From positions 4,712,001 to 4,776,000 of the forward strand of contig NZ_CP089214.1 of NCBI RefSeq assembly GCF_021183625.1: a stretch of 64,000 bases of DNA. The letters are read 5' to 3'. Positions 19,586-28,259 of the stretch are shown one piece after another. Each line of letters starts with the position of its first letter. The first letter of the stretch is position 1. A model generated the notes under the pieces. It was given only the letters and a program-made list of their open reading frames with translations, made no database searches and was not told the origin of the DNA. Source of the DNA: Nocardia asteroides (GTDB lineage Bacteria > Actinomycetota > Actinomycetes > Mycobacteriales > Mycobacteriaceae). The position numbers were made by a program, and so were the translations under genes.

Positions 19586-20827
19586 ATGGTCGCGGATCGC
19601 AGCGAGGCCGGTCTCGCCACCGCGCGGCCCGATTCCGGCCAGCCGGTGCGCCGCCGCCCGAAGGACCGCAAGGTCCAGATCATCCGCGCCGCCGCCCGCG
19701 CCTTCAGCGAGCGCGGCTACTACCCGGTCGGCGTCGACGAGATCGCGGCCGAGGTCGGCATCTCCGGCCCCGCGCTGTACCGGCACTTCACGAACAAGTA
19801 CGCGCTGCTGGTCGCGGCCGCCGAGGAGGGCGCGCGCGCCCTCCTCGAGGTGGCCCGCGCCGCCGACGATCCCGCCGCCGACCCGCGGGAACGGCTGGAC
19901 AAGCTGATCCGCGGCATCGCCGAGCACACCATCGAGATCCGCCGCGAGGCCGGGCTGTACCGCTGGGAGCGGCGCTACCTGGAGCGCGAGGACCGGGTGC
20001 GGATCCGGCGCGTCTACGACGACCTGAACGCCACCCTCGCCGAGCCGATCGGCGCGCTGCGCCCGGCGGCGACCGAGGCCGACGTCGCCATGCTGGCCGC
20101 CTCGGTGCTCAGCGTGGTCGCCAGCATCTCGGCGCACCGCACCGCGCTCTCGGGGACCAGGCTGCTTCCGCTGCTCACCGGCATGTGCTGGGCGGTGCTG
20201 CGCGCGGAGCTGCCGCCGGCGCCGGGGGAGCCCGATCCGGGGCCGTCCGTGCGCGGCCTCCCGGTCACCTCGAAACGCGAACAACTGCTCACCGAGGCGA
20301 TCCGGATCTTCGGCAGGCAGGGCTACCACGAGGCCAGCATCGAGGAGATCGGCGCCGCGGTCGGGATCAACGCCTCCAGCGTCTACCGCTACTTCAGCAG
20401 CAAGGCCGACCTGCTCGCCGCCGCCTTCTACCGCACCGGCGACCGGGTCGCCATCGCGCTCACCGAGGCGCTGGCCGAGGCCACCGACCGCCCGGACGCG
20501 GTGCGCCGGATCGCCGGGCGCTACGCCAGGCTCACCTTCACCATGCCGGAGATCATGCCGGTCTACTACGCCGAGTTCAGCAACCTGCCGCAGGCCGAGC
20601 AGCACAAGCTGCGCGCCATCCAGCGGCAGAACGTGCTGGAGTGGGCGAACCTGCTCGACGGCGACCCGATCGAGGCCAGGTTCCGGGTGCACACCGCGCT
20701 CGGCCAGGTGATCGACGTCGGCAGGCTGATCCGCTTCGACAGCCGCCCCGAGCAGCTGGCCCGGGTGCACGCGCTCATGCTCGCGGTGCTGCTCGGCGAG
20801 CAGCCGGAGCCGCCCGCCGAGCCGTGA
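19586..20827 (+). CDS. Tandem (double) TetR-family regulator, Mce3R-like
   Basis: 413 aa with two complete TetR units. The first helix-turn-helix is at about 48-67 (VDEIAAEVGISGPALYRHF) and the second at about 248-267 (IEEIGAAVGINASSVYRYF), each followed by its own helical ligand domain. The ATG at 19586 is chosen because it follows GGAGAGG; a TTG at 19532 in the same frame is less likely. Duplicated TetR regulators are known in mycobacteria (Mce3R, a repressor of lipid-uptake and beta-oxidation genes). The divergent acyl-CoA enzyme and convergent aldehyde dehydrogenase-like gene fit a lipid or steroid role; the ligand is unknown. Confidence 0.88.
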   Translation: MVADRSEAGLATARPDSGQPVRRRPKDRKVQIIRAAARAFSERGYYPVGVDEIAAEVGISGPALYRHFTNKYALLVAAAEEGARALLEVARAADDPAADPRERLDKLIRGIAEHTIEIRREAGLYRWERRYLEREDRVRIRRVYDDLNATLAEPIGALRPAATEADVAMLAASVLSVVASISAHRTALSGTRLLPLLTGMCWAVLRAELPPAPGEPDPGPSVRGLPVTSKREQLLTEAIRIFGRQGYHEASIEEIGAAVGINASSVYRYFSSKADLLAAAFYRTGDRVAIALTEALAEATDRPDAVRRIAGRYARLTFTMPEIMPVYYAEFSNLPQAEQHKLRAIQRQNVLEWANLLDGDPIEARFRVHTALGQVIDVGRLIRFDSRPEQLARVHALMLAVLLGEQPEPPAEP

Positions 20828-20830
20828 ACC

Positions 20831-22357
20831 TCAGCCGACGCGGCCGTGCCGCAGCCCGAACATGACCTTGGCCGCGCGCAGGTGCCGCCGGTGCCGGTGG
20901 AAGGTCGAGAGGTTCACCTGCGCCCGGTAGCGCTTGCGCGCGATGGCGAGCGTCCGGCTGAACTCCTGCAGCCCCTGCACGCCGTGGCTGTGCCCCTGCC
21001 CGTACTCGCCGAGCCCGCCGAACGGCAGCGCCGGGATCCCGGCGTAGGCCGAGGACGAGTTGATCGTCACCACCCCGACCCGCAGCTTCTCCGCGAACGC
21101 GGCCACCTCGGCGACGTCCCTGGTGAAGACCGAGACCGCGATGCCGTTGCTCGCGGCGTTGATCCGCTCCGCCGCCTCGTCGATATCGGCCACCCGGTTC
21201 ACGATGAGCACCGGGCCGATGCCCTCGCCGGTGACCGCGATGCTGTCCTCCGGCACCTCGGTGAGCACGATCGGCTCGATGTACGGCTCCCGGATCGAGT
21301 CCAGCCCGCCGACCACCGCGCGGCCGCCGCGGGCCAGCGCGTCCCGCACCTGCCTGCGCACCACCTCGATCTGCGGCTCCAGGATCATCGGGCCGTACGA
21401 GGCGTGCCGGTCGGCGCCGGGCCGCAGCGCGGCGGCCTGCTCGGCCACCAGGTCGAGGAACGGCTCGTAGATCGAGGCGGGCACGTAGGCGCGCTGGATC
21501 CCGGTGACGTTCTGCCCGGCGTTCGACATGGCGCCGAAGACCGCCGCCTGCGCCGCGTCCCGCAGCCTGGCGTCCACGTGCACCACCATCGAGCCCTTGC
21601 CGCTGCGCTCCACCACCACCGGGGTGCGCGAGCGGGAGCACTCCGCGACCACCGCGCGGGCGCCCTGCTCGGAGCCGGCGTAGGCGATCTTGTCCACCGC
21701 GGCGCGGCAGAGCGCGATGCCGGTGCGGTCGTCGCCGGTGACCGCCTGCAGCACCGGCTGGTCCGGCTCGATCTCGGCCCAGCTGCGCGCCAGCCAGACG
21801 CCGACGCCGGTGGTCAGCTCGTGCGGCTTGAACACCACGGCGTTGCCCGCCGCCATCGCGTAGGCGATCGACCCCATCGGGGTGAAGACCGGGTTGTTCC
21901 AGGCCCCGAGCACCCCGACCACGCCGAGCGGCAGGTAGCCGACCGAGGCGTGCTGGTTGCGGCTCAGCCAGGTGGAGCGCAGGTTCCGGCGGCCGAGCGC
22001 CCGCGCGGCGTTGCGCGCCGCCCAGTCCAGGTTCTGCACCGCGAGCATGACCTCGATGGCGGCATCGGCCTCCGGTTTGCCGGTCTCGGCGCTGAGCAGC
22101 TCGACGAGCTCGCCCGCGCGCCGCGCGATCAGCCGCTTCCAGGCCAGTAGTATCCGTTTTCGGGCGGCGAAAGTCATTCCCGCCCACCATTTCTCGGCGC
22201 GTTTCGCGGCGCGCACCGCGTGTTCGACATCCCGTGCGCCCATGATCGCGTAGGCACCGACGGTCTCGTCGGTGCGCGGATCGCGGATGGTCACGGTGTT
22301 CGGTCGGTCCGGTCCTCCCGGGAGCGCCGCCACTGTCGGCTGCGCGGACTCAACCAT
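20831..22357 (-). CDS. Aldehyde dehydrogenase family protein lacking the catalytic cysteine
   Basis: 508 aa from the ATG at 22357 (upstream GAAAGGGTG); longer readings start in sequence without homology. ALDH landmarks: GAWNNPVFTPMGSIAYAMAAGNAVVFKP (NAD-binding region), VVVERSGKGS with the general-base Glu250, NAGQNVTG, and LPFGGLGEYGQGHS near the C-terminus. The position normally held by the nucleophilic Cys (NAGQxC) is Val284, encoded by GTC. Thioester chemistry is therefore not expected. It may be a non-dehydrogenase paralogue or a scaffold; a sequence error would need two base changes. The 3' end faces the tandem-TetR gene 3 bp away. Confidence 0.88.
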   Translation of the reverse strand: MVESAQPTVAALPGGPDRPNTVTIRDPRTDETVGAYAIMGARDVEHAVRAAKRAEKWWAGMTFAARKRILLAWKRLIARRAGELVELLSAETGKPEADAAIEVMLAVQNLDWAARNAARALGRRNLRSTWLSRNQHASVGYLPLGVVGVLGAWNNPVFTPMGSIAYAMAAGNAVVFKPHELTTGVGVWLARSWAEIEPDQPVLQAVTGDDRTGIALCRAAVDKIAYAGSEQGARAVVAECSRSRTPVVVERSGKGSMVVHVDARLRDAAQAAVFGAMSNAGQNVTGIQRAYVPASIYEPFLDLVAEQAAALRPGADRHASYGPMILEPQIEVVRRQVRDALARGGRAVVGGLDSIREPYIEPIVLTEVPEDSIAVTGEGIGPVLIVNRVADIDEAAERINAASNGIAVSVFTRDVAEVAAFAEKLRVGVVTINSSSAYAGIPALPFGGLGEYGQGHSHGVQGLQEFSRTLAIARKRYRAQVNLSTFHRHRRHLRAAKVMFGLRHGRVG

Positions 22358-22528
22358 GGTCACCCTTTCGAGATCGGTGTGCCCACCCTGCTTCCCCGGC
22401 GATTCCGGCCCCCGAACAGCAGGGTATGCGGGTGATGCGGTGGCGGACAAGGACGTCCGGTCGAGAACGGGCAGCGGCGCCGACGTGACCGGCGTCGCAG
22501 TTCTCCCCTGTGATGAATACCACACTTG

Positions 22529-22542
22529 AATCGTGCACGATT
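22529..22542. promoter_or_regulatory. Perfect 14-bp palindrome between divergent genes
   Basis: AATCGTGCACGATT is exactly self-complementary. It lies in the 316-bp gap between the aldehyde dehydrogenase-like gene and the ABC exporter operon, so it is a candidate operator for either. Nothing else definite was seen in this gap. Confidence 0.4.
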
Positions 22543-22673
22543 GGGTACCGGACGACTGCGCGCCATCCGGAAATGCGGCCGGTAACATCGCGCCCGACGC
22601 GGAGGATCATCAGCCCGGGACGTTCTCGTACGTGCCGGCGCCACCCCGCGCACCCGCCGATAGTGGAGAGTTG

Positions 22674-23681
22674 ATGCCGAGTCCGAATGTAGTGGAGGCG
22701 CCCGTGCGCGAAACGACTTCCAGGGAGGTCCGGGAGGCCGCGGTCTCGGTGACCGATGTCCGGAAGTCCTTCGGCGATGTCCACGCCCTCCAGGGCATCG
22801 GCTTCCAGGCCGAGCGCGGCAAGGTGCTCGGCATTCTCGGCCCGAACGGCGCGGGCAAGACCACGACCGTCAAGATCCTGGCCACCCTGCTGCGCCCGGA
22901 CTCCGGCACCGCGATCGTCGCCGGGCACGACGTGCTGCGCGACCCGGCGGGCGTGCGCCGCTCGATCATGATGACCGGCCAGTACGCCGCGCTGGACGAG
23001 AACCTCTCCGGCCGGGAGAACCTGGAGCTCTTCGGCAGGCTCATGGGGCTGACCAAATCCGCCGCCCGCAAGCGCGCGGACAGCCTGCTCGAGGAGTTCG
23101 ACCTGGTGGCCGCGGGGCGCCGCGCGGTGCGGCACTACTCCGGCGGCATGCGCAGGCGGGTCGACATCGCCTGCGGCCTCGTCGTTCGCCCCGAGGTGGT
23201 GTTCCTGGACGAGCCGACCACCGGCCTCGACCCGCGCAGCCGCCAGGGCGTCTGGGAGCTGGTCACCGCGCTCAAGGAGCAGGGCATCACCGTGCTGCTG
23301 ACCACGCAGTACCTGGAGGAGGCCGACGTCCTCAGCGACAACATCATCGTGATCGACCACGGCACCGTGATCGCCGAGGGCACCGCCGACCAGCTCAAGG
23401 AGCGCACCGGCGGCAGCTGGTGCGAGATCGTCCCGCTCGACCCCAAGCGCATCGACTTCGCCGTCGCCGCGCTCGGCGACCTGGTCCCGGAGGCGGTCCG
23501 CGCCGACCTGCCCGGCCACGACCGGCTCTCCATCCCGGCCCCCGGCGGTGCCAGCACGCTCGCCGAGGCGGTCCGCAGGCTGGACGCCGCCGGGATCCAG
23601 CTGGCCGACATCGCGCTGCGCCGCCCCTCGCTGGACGACGTCTTCCTGAGCATCACCGGCCACTCCGGCGGGCAGCAGTGA
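22674..23681 (+). CDS. Daunorubicin-resistance-type ABC transporter ATP-binding protein
   Basis: 335 aa from the ATG at 22674, which has GGAGAG six bases upstream. Walker A GPNGAGKTT is at 56-64, then the signature YSGGMRRRVDIA, Walker B VVFLDEPTTGLD and the H-loop region LLTTQYLEEAD. The long C-terminal tail (SLDDVFLSITG) is typical of the DrrA subfamily. It energises the two membrane proteins encoded directly behind it, with which it overlaps (GTGA), and probably exports a hydrophobic compound or lipid. Mycobacterial relatives move phthiocerol lipids; the substrate here is unknown. Confidence 0.93.
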   Translation: MPSPNVVEAPVRETTSREVREAAVSVTDVRKSFGDVHALQGIGFQAERGKVLGILGPNGAGKTTTVKILATLLRPDSGTAIVAGHDVLRDPAGVRRSIMMTGQYAALDENLSGRENLELFGRLMGLTKSAARKRADSLLEEFDLVAAGRRAVRHYSGGMRRRVDIACGLVVRPEVVFLDEPTTGLDPRSRQGVWELVTALKEQGITVLLTTQYLEEADVLSDNIIVIDHGTVIAEGTADQLKERTGGSWCEIVPLDPKRIDFAVAALGDLVPEAVRADLPGHDRLSIPAPGGASTLAEAVRRLDAAGIQLADIALRRPSLDDVFLSITGHSGGQQ

Positions 23682-24475
23682 CGGCCACCGCCGAACTCTT
23701 CGCGGGGCTGCCAGAGGCCAAGCCGAACTCGTTCGCGCAGTGGCGCGCGCTCACCGGCCGGGTGATCTGGGTGATGGCGACCAAGGGCGAGCTGATCGTC
23801 GCCATGCTCACCCCGCTCGTCTTCACGCTCGGCTTCTACCTGCCGCTGCGCTACGTGATGAAGTTCCAGGGCATCGACTACGCGCAGTTCGTGATGCCGA
23901 TCATCGTGCTGCAGACCATGGCCTTCACCATGATGTCCAATGCCCAGCTGGCCGCCTTCGAGGCGCTCACCGGGCTGAGTACCAGGCTGCAGAGCATGCC
24001 GATCGGCGCGCTGGTCCCGCTCACCTCGCGGATCTGCGCGGGCATCGTGCGCTCCAGCTGCTCGCTGGCGGCGGCGCTGGTCTTCGGGCACCTGATCGGG
24101 TTCCGGTTCAGCGCGGGCTGGGGGCAGGCGGTGCTGTTCTGCGTCTTCTCGCTCGGGGTCGGCACCATGCTCGCCATCGGCGCGGACGCGCTCGGCAGCG
24201 TGACCAAGAGCCCGGAGTCGCTGAGCCAGGCGCTCACCCTGCCCACCATCATCTTCGGCATGCTCTCCTGCGGCTTCGTGCCCGAGGCGAGCTTCCCGGC
24301 GTGGATCCGGCCCTTCGTGCGCAACCAGCCGATCTCGCAGTTCTCCTTCGCGTTGCGCGACATGGCGGCGGACGGCGTGACCTGGCACGTCCTCTGGGTG
24401 CCGCTGCTCTGGCTGATCGGCGGTTTCCTGGTGTTCATCCCGCTGGCGATCTGGGCGAGTGTGAGGCGGTCATGA
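23678..24475 (+). CDS. ABC-2 type permease, DrrB-like
   Basis: 265 aa. The GTG start overlaps the stop of the ATPase gene. Several hydrophobic segments span the protein, e.g. LIVAMLTPLVFTLGFYLPL and LWVPLLWLIGGFLVFIPLAI, with the ABC-2 signature region NQPISQFSFALRDM near the C-terminus. It pairs with the next gene to form the transmembrane channel of the exporter. Confidence 0.9.
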   Translation: MTATAELFAGLPEAKPNSFAQWRALTGRVIWVMATKGELIVAMLTPLVFTLGFYLPLRYVMKFQGIDYAQFVMPIIVLQTMAFTMMSNAQLAAFEALTGLSTRLQSMPIGALVPLTSRICAGIVRSSCSLAAALVFGHLIGFRFSAGWGQAVLFCVFSLGVGTMLAIGADALGSVTKSPESLSQALTLPTIIFGMLSCGFVPEASFPAWIRPFVRNQPISQFSFALRDMAADGVTWHVLWVPLLWLIGGFLVFIPLAIWASVRRS

Positions 24476-25326
24476 GTACGGTCGATACGGTCGAGCGGGA
24501 GATCAGCTGGCACGGCAGCCCGCTGCCGGAGACCAGCCCCGCCGCGGAGAGTTCGATGCGCAGCTGGGCCGCGCACAGCCTGCTGCAGTGCAAGCGGCTG
24601 CTGCTGGTCTGGGCCCGCGACCCCGGCACCACCATCCAGACCCTGGTCTATCCCGCGCTCACCCTGCTCATGTTCAAGGTGGTGCTCGGTGACTCGATCA
24701 CCCGCGCCACCGGCATGCCGAGCATCTACGGCCAGGTCGCCATGCTCACCCTGATCGCGGCCATGACCGGCTCGGTCGTGAGCGCGCTCGGCTTCAAGGC
24801 GGAGAAGGCGACCGGGCTGCTCGGCCGCTTCTGGACCATGCCGGTGCACCGCGCCGCCGGCCTCACCGGCAGGCTCCTCGCCGAGGCGCTGCGCGTCCTG
24901 GTGACTACGCTCTTCGTCATCCTGGTCGGGCTCACCCTCGGCTTCCGCTTCGAGCAGGGCCCGCTCGCCGCGCTCGGGCTGATCGGCATCCCGGTGCTCT
25001 TCGGCATGGGCTTCGCGGTGCTGGTGACCGCGCTGGCCACCATCTCCGAGGGCGTCATGCTGGTGAACATCATCGGCATCGTGAACACGCTGCTGATGTT
25101 CTTCAACTCCGGCTTCGTCCCGGTCTTCGCCTACCCCACCTGGCTGCAGAGCACGGTCGAGAACCAGCCCATGAGCTGCGCCATCGAAGCCATGCGCGGC
25201 CTCTCCTACGGTGGCCCGGTAGCCGAGCCGCTGCTCAAGACGGTCCTCTGGACCGTCGCCCTGATCGCGGTCTTCGCCTACCCGGCGGTCCGCGGGTACC
25301 AGCGGGCCGCCGAAACCGGCCGCTGA
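24472..25326 (+). CDS. ABC-2 type permease, DrrC-like
   Basis: 284 aa. The ATG overlaps the preceding stop (ATGA), so the three genes are translationally coupled. About six hydrophobic segments and the motif ENQPMSCAIEAMRGLSYGG, parallel to that of the neighbouring permease, place it in the same ABC-2 family. A soluble N-terminal ~45 residues precede the first membrane segment. Confidence 0.9.
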   Translation: MSTVDTVEREISWHGSPLPETSPAAESSMRSWAAHSLLQCKRLLLVWARDPGTTIQTLVYPALTLLMFKVVLGDSITRATGMPSIYGQVAMLTLIAAMTGSVVSALGFKAEKATGLLGRFWTMPVHRAAGLTGRLLAEALRVLVTTLFVILVGLTLGFRFEQGPLAALGLIGIPVLFGMGFAVLVTALATISEGVMLVNIIGIVNTLLMFFNSGFVPVFAYPTWLQSTVENQPMSCAIEAMRGLSYGGPVAEPLLKTVLWTVALIAVFAYPAVRGYQRAAETGR

Positions 25327-25330
25327 CGCG

Positions 25331-26095
25331 GTGCGCAGGCGGACCGCGCTCGCCGTCCTCGGCACGGCGCTGTCCGCCGGGCTCACCGGGTGTCACGACG
25401 ATCCCGACCCGTCCGTACTGCGGGTCGGGACCGAGGGCACCTACCCGCCGTTCTCCGTCCGCGGCCCCGGCGGCGCGTTCACCGGCTACGACATCGAGGT
25501 GGCCGATGCGGTCGGTGCCCGGCTGGGCAAGCGCGTCGAATTCACCCAGGCGTGGCTGCGGCACGGGCTCGTCGACGGGTTGGCGAGCGGCGTCTTCGAC
25601 CTGCTGGCGAGCCACATCGAGCTCACGCTGGGGATCGACGAGCAGCTGGGCACGGCGGGGGTCTACGCCACCGGGGGCCGGGTGTTCCTCACCCTGCCCG
25701 GCGCCGAGCCGGTCGCCGACCCGGCGCGGCTGCGCGGCCGCACCGCGGTGCGCTGGAACCCGAGCGACTGGCCCGGGCTGCACCCGGAAGATCTCGGCGC
25801 GACCGTCGTCGAGGCCCGCACCCTCGACGACGCCGTCCGGCTGCTCCGGGAGGGCGGCGCCGACGTCGTCCCCGCCGACAGCCTGGCCGTCGCCGACTAC
25901 CGCACCCGCACCCGCGACAACACCCTGATCGCCACCCCCTACCCGGACTACACCCCCGGCTACACCTTCGTCACCCGCAAACACGATCCCCTCGCTCCCG
26001 AGGTCCGCCGCGCACTCGCCGAACTCCGCGCCGACGGCACCCTCCGAACCATCTCCGAGAGGTACTTCGGCGTCGACGTCACCCCCGCGGATTGA
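25331..26095 (+). CDS. Extracellular solute-binding lipoprotein, amino-acid type
   Basis: 254 aa, GTG start 5 bp after the exporter operon. Residues 1-20 form a lipoprotein signal with lipobox LTGC (Cys20 would be lipidated). The rest is a family-3 periplasmic binding protein: RVGTEGTYPPFSVRGPGG, GYDIEVADAVGARLGKRVEF, DLLASHIELT and the final LRTISERYFGVDV. It would bind an amino acid or similar small solute at the outer membrane face. No importer permease is next to it; the close spacing to the DrrABC-like genes may reflect co-transcription rather than joint function. Confidence 0.88.
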   Translation: MRRRTALAVLGTALSAGLTGCHDDPDPSVLRVGTEGTYPPFSVRGPGGAFTGYDIEVADAVGARLGKRVEFTQAWLRHGLVDGLASGVFDLLASHIELTLGIDEQLGTAGVYATGGRVFLTLPGAEPVADPARLRGRTAVRWNPSDWPGLHPEDLGATVVEARTLDDAVRLLREGGADVVPADSLAVADYRTRTRDNTLIATPYPDYTPGYTFVTRKHDPLAPEVRRALAELRADGTLRTISERYFGVDVTPAD

Positions 26096-26185
26096 TCGGC
26101 TTCTGCTCCGTCCACGAGGGAACCTCGACGGCACCGGACGCGTCGAATCTGTCCCACTCGCCGTGGGACATCGTGGGGGGAAGAC

Positions 26186-26635
26186 ATGAAGGTACGAATT
26201 TTCGCCGTGGTCATCGCGGCGATAGCGGCATCGTTCGCCGGGACGGTTACCGCTCCGCCCGCCAACGCCTCGTTCCCGTGGGGAGCGTGCGGGGCGAGTT
26301 CGCCCGCCGACAAGGTCGTGACGACCTTCGGCAACTGGAAATTGCTCTGTGGCACTGGTGATTTCGGTTTCCGGCACATCCAGGCCAGGCACTTGGGGGA
26401 ATGGGAGAGCCTCGCAGCGATCGAGAACCGCAACTGGCGGGACATCGCTGACATGGCCATGGCCAAGGCCCATGACGCCCCCGATTGGCAGGGTTCGCAC
26501 GTTACAGGTCAGATCTACCTGGTCAATCACGCCACGGGGGCGATCGTCAAGACGGCCCAGCCGACCGTGATCGTGAACAACAGGAATGAAATCATTACCG
26601 CCTTCCCGGGAGGAGGATGCCGTGGGAAAGCCTGA
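26186..26635 (+). CDS. Small secreted protein, candidate RNase-like toxin
   Basis: 149 aa. Residues 1-29 are a signal peptide (MKVRIFAVVIAAIAASFAG, cleavage near PANASFP). The mature part holds GFRHIQARHLGEW, then HVTGQIYLVNHATG and a closing VIVNNRNEIITAFPGG. A His-x-x-x-x-His centre followed by C-terminal beta strands with a Thr-Ala-Phe-Pro end recalls small BECR-fold ribonuclease toxin domains (barnase/EndoU/colicin D class); this is a by-eye resemblance only. It overlaps the next gene by 14 nt, and that gene encodes a leaderless small protein, the usual toxin/immunity layout. GC content is lower than in neighbouring genes. Confidence 0.75.
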   Translation: MKVRIFAVVIAAIAASFAGTVTAPPANASFPWGACGASSPADKVVTTFGNWKLLCGTGDFGFRHIQARHLGEWESLAAIENRNWRDIADMAMAKAHDAPDWQGSHVTGQIYLVNHATGAIVKTAQPTVIVNNRNEIITAFPGGGCRGKA

Positions 26636-26978
26636 ACTCCCGAGCGTCGAAGACCTGGTCGATTCCGTCATCCGCGCGGGAGCGGAGCTGGGCCTCCGGA
26701 TCGAGAGAGGCGAAGCCGGGCGGTTGGTGATCACGGCGGACGGTGCGATGCGTGTCGAACCGCCGCTGATCTTCAGCATGACGGATCAGGAACTGCTCGA
26801 CTATCACGTCCGCTTGGCGGGTTACGCGGGTAAGCCGGGTGGCTCGCGTACTCCCTGGCTGAGCTGGTTGATGCTGATGTCGACCCACCTCGAAGAGGCC
26901 GTCTACCAGGCGGGGAAGGCGGAGGCGTCGACGTCGATCGCGATCGGGGCGACGGGCTTTCAGCCTGCTCCGACGTAG
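26622..26978 (+). CDS. Small cytosolic protein, candidate immunity partner
   Basis: 118 aa from a GTG preceded by GGAGGAGGATGCC, an excellent ribosome-binding site inside the end of the upstream gene. There is no signal peptide or membrane segment. It has an acidic N-terminal half (LPSVEDLVDSVIRAGAELG, then a short beta stretch LVITADGAMRVEP) and a helical C-terminal half (SWLMLMSTHLEEAVYQAG). No family was recognised. Its role as inhibitor of the preceding secreted protein is inferred from overlap and size alone. Confidence 0.7.
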   Translation: MGKPELPSVEDLVDSVIRAGAELGLRIERGEAGRLVITADGAMRVEPPLIFSMTDQELLDYHVRLAGYAGKPGGSRTPWLSWLMLMSTHLEEAVYQAGKAEASTSIAIGATGFQPAPT

Positions 26979-26981
26979 TGC

Positions 26982-28166
26982 TCAGCCCTCCCGGACTCGA
27001 TCGGAAGGGCTGAAATCGTGGTCGAGCCAGCGATTCCGGTTGGTCCAGCCGACCAGGTCGTAGCGCCAGCGGAAGGGCCAGGTGTGCGCGACGGTGTCGA
27101 AGAGGACGGCGCCGAGGGCGGTGTAGTCGTCGTGGGCGGAGAGCAGGGCCCGCTGTCCGCGCTCGTCCTGGGTGAAGAACGACTCGAACATGGCGATCGA
27201 CTGGTCGGTGGTCAACCGCCCGAGCCCCCACAGCCCGCGCTCGCGCATCCAGTAGACGAGCCGGGCCCGCCAGGGCCAGAGCGCGGCGATCGGGTCGGCC
27301 CCGCGCCGCACCGCCTCGACCGCGGTGTCGACGAGCGCGAGCGAATCGGCCACGCTGTACCCGGTGCACGGGTGCATCATCCCGCCCCGCGACCCGAACG
27401 GAACCGCCTGCGCCGCACCGCGCTTCGGCGGCGGCTGGTCGAGCGGATAGTGCGCGGCCTCGCTCGGCTCGTCCCCGGTGAGCCGGATCCCGTGCGCGGC
27501 AAGGCGATTCAGCGTGCGGCGGCGCAGCTCGCGCTGCGGCATCCCGCCGCGCAGCCCGAGGCTGGTCTCCTCGAAGATCACCGTGCCGTCGCCGAGCGGG
27601 ACGGCGTAGAGGAAGGACGGCGGCTCGTCCGGCCCGGCCCCGTTCTCCGGCCGCCAGTCCAGCAGCAGCCCCTCGCCGTCGGCGACCATGGGTGCCGCGG
27701 TCTCGGCGTCGACGAAGATCCCGTGCGCGCTTGCTGCCCGCCGCTGCCCGAGCGCGGGCAGTCCGCGGCTGTCGAAGACCGTGCCCGCCCGCACCACCGT
27801 GCCGTCGCCCAGCGTCACCTCGTGCGCGGACACGGAGGTAGCCCGGTCCGCCAGCACCGTCGCCCCGTCCAGCGGCAGCGCGTCCCGCAACCCCGGTTTG
27901 GAGAGCACGCAGTACGGCCGCTCGATCCGGTGCTCGGCGGCGGCCCACACCGTCGGCGCCTCGATCCGCTGCGCGATCACGCTCCGCGGCAGCCACTCCG
28001 GCAGCTCATCGACCCAGCAGGAGAAGGTGGGCGGCCACAGCCGCTCCGGCCGCGGGTCGATCGCCGTCACCCGGAACCCCGCCGCGACCGCGCGGTGCGC
28101 GAGCGCCCGACCGGTCGGCCCGAGCCCGACCACGCAGATGTCGACCTCGCTGCTCATACCTGGCAT
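26982..28166 (-). CDS. Lycopene beta-cyclase (carotenoid cyclase) family flavoprotein
   Basis: 394 aa. The N-terminal Rossmann motif VGLGPTGRALAHRA binds FAD/NAD; later segments (FSCWVDELPEW, VIFEETSLGLRGGMPQ, FGSRGGMMHPCTGYSVADSL) are those of CrtL/CrtY-type lycopene cyclases, which turn lycopene ends into beta-ionone rings. No phytoene synthase or desaturase lies nearby, so the remaining carotenoid genes must be elsewhere. A second ATG at 28157 is an equally possible start. Its stop lies 3 bp from the stop of the convergent small gene. Confidence 0.87.
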   Translation of the reverse strand: MPGMSSEVDICVVGLGPTGRALAHRAVAAGFRVTAIDPRPERLWPPTFSCWVDELPEWLPRSVIAQRIEAPTVWAAAEHRIERPYCVLSKPGLRDALPLDGATVLADRATSVSAHEVTLGDGTVVRAGTVFDSRGLPALGQRRAASAHGIFVDAETAAPMVADGEGLLLDWRPENGAGPDEPPSFLYAVPLGDGTVIFEETSLGLRGGMPQRELRRRTLNRLAAHGIRLTGDEPSEAAHYPLDQPPPKRGAAQAVPFGSRGGMMHPCTGYSVADSLALVDTAVEAVRRGADPIAALWPWRARLVYWMRERGLWGLGRLTTDQSIAMFESFFTQDERGQRALLSAHDDYTALGAVLFDTVAHTWPFRWRYDLVGWTNRNRWLDHDFSPSDRVREG

Positions 28167-28259
28167 TCAACCGGCGCCCGGCGGCACGGACAATATGGGC
28201 TCGGTCATGGTGTCCGAACAGCGGCGTTCCGACCCGGGGAGCGCACCCTGCGGCGGGGC

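Noticed and set aside
22533..22673. Upstream extension of the ABC ATPase to 22533
   Set aside because: The extra 47 residues are unlike the family, cover the palindrome, and the ATG at 22674 has GGAGAG at proper distance.
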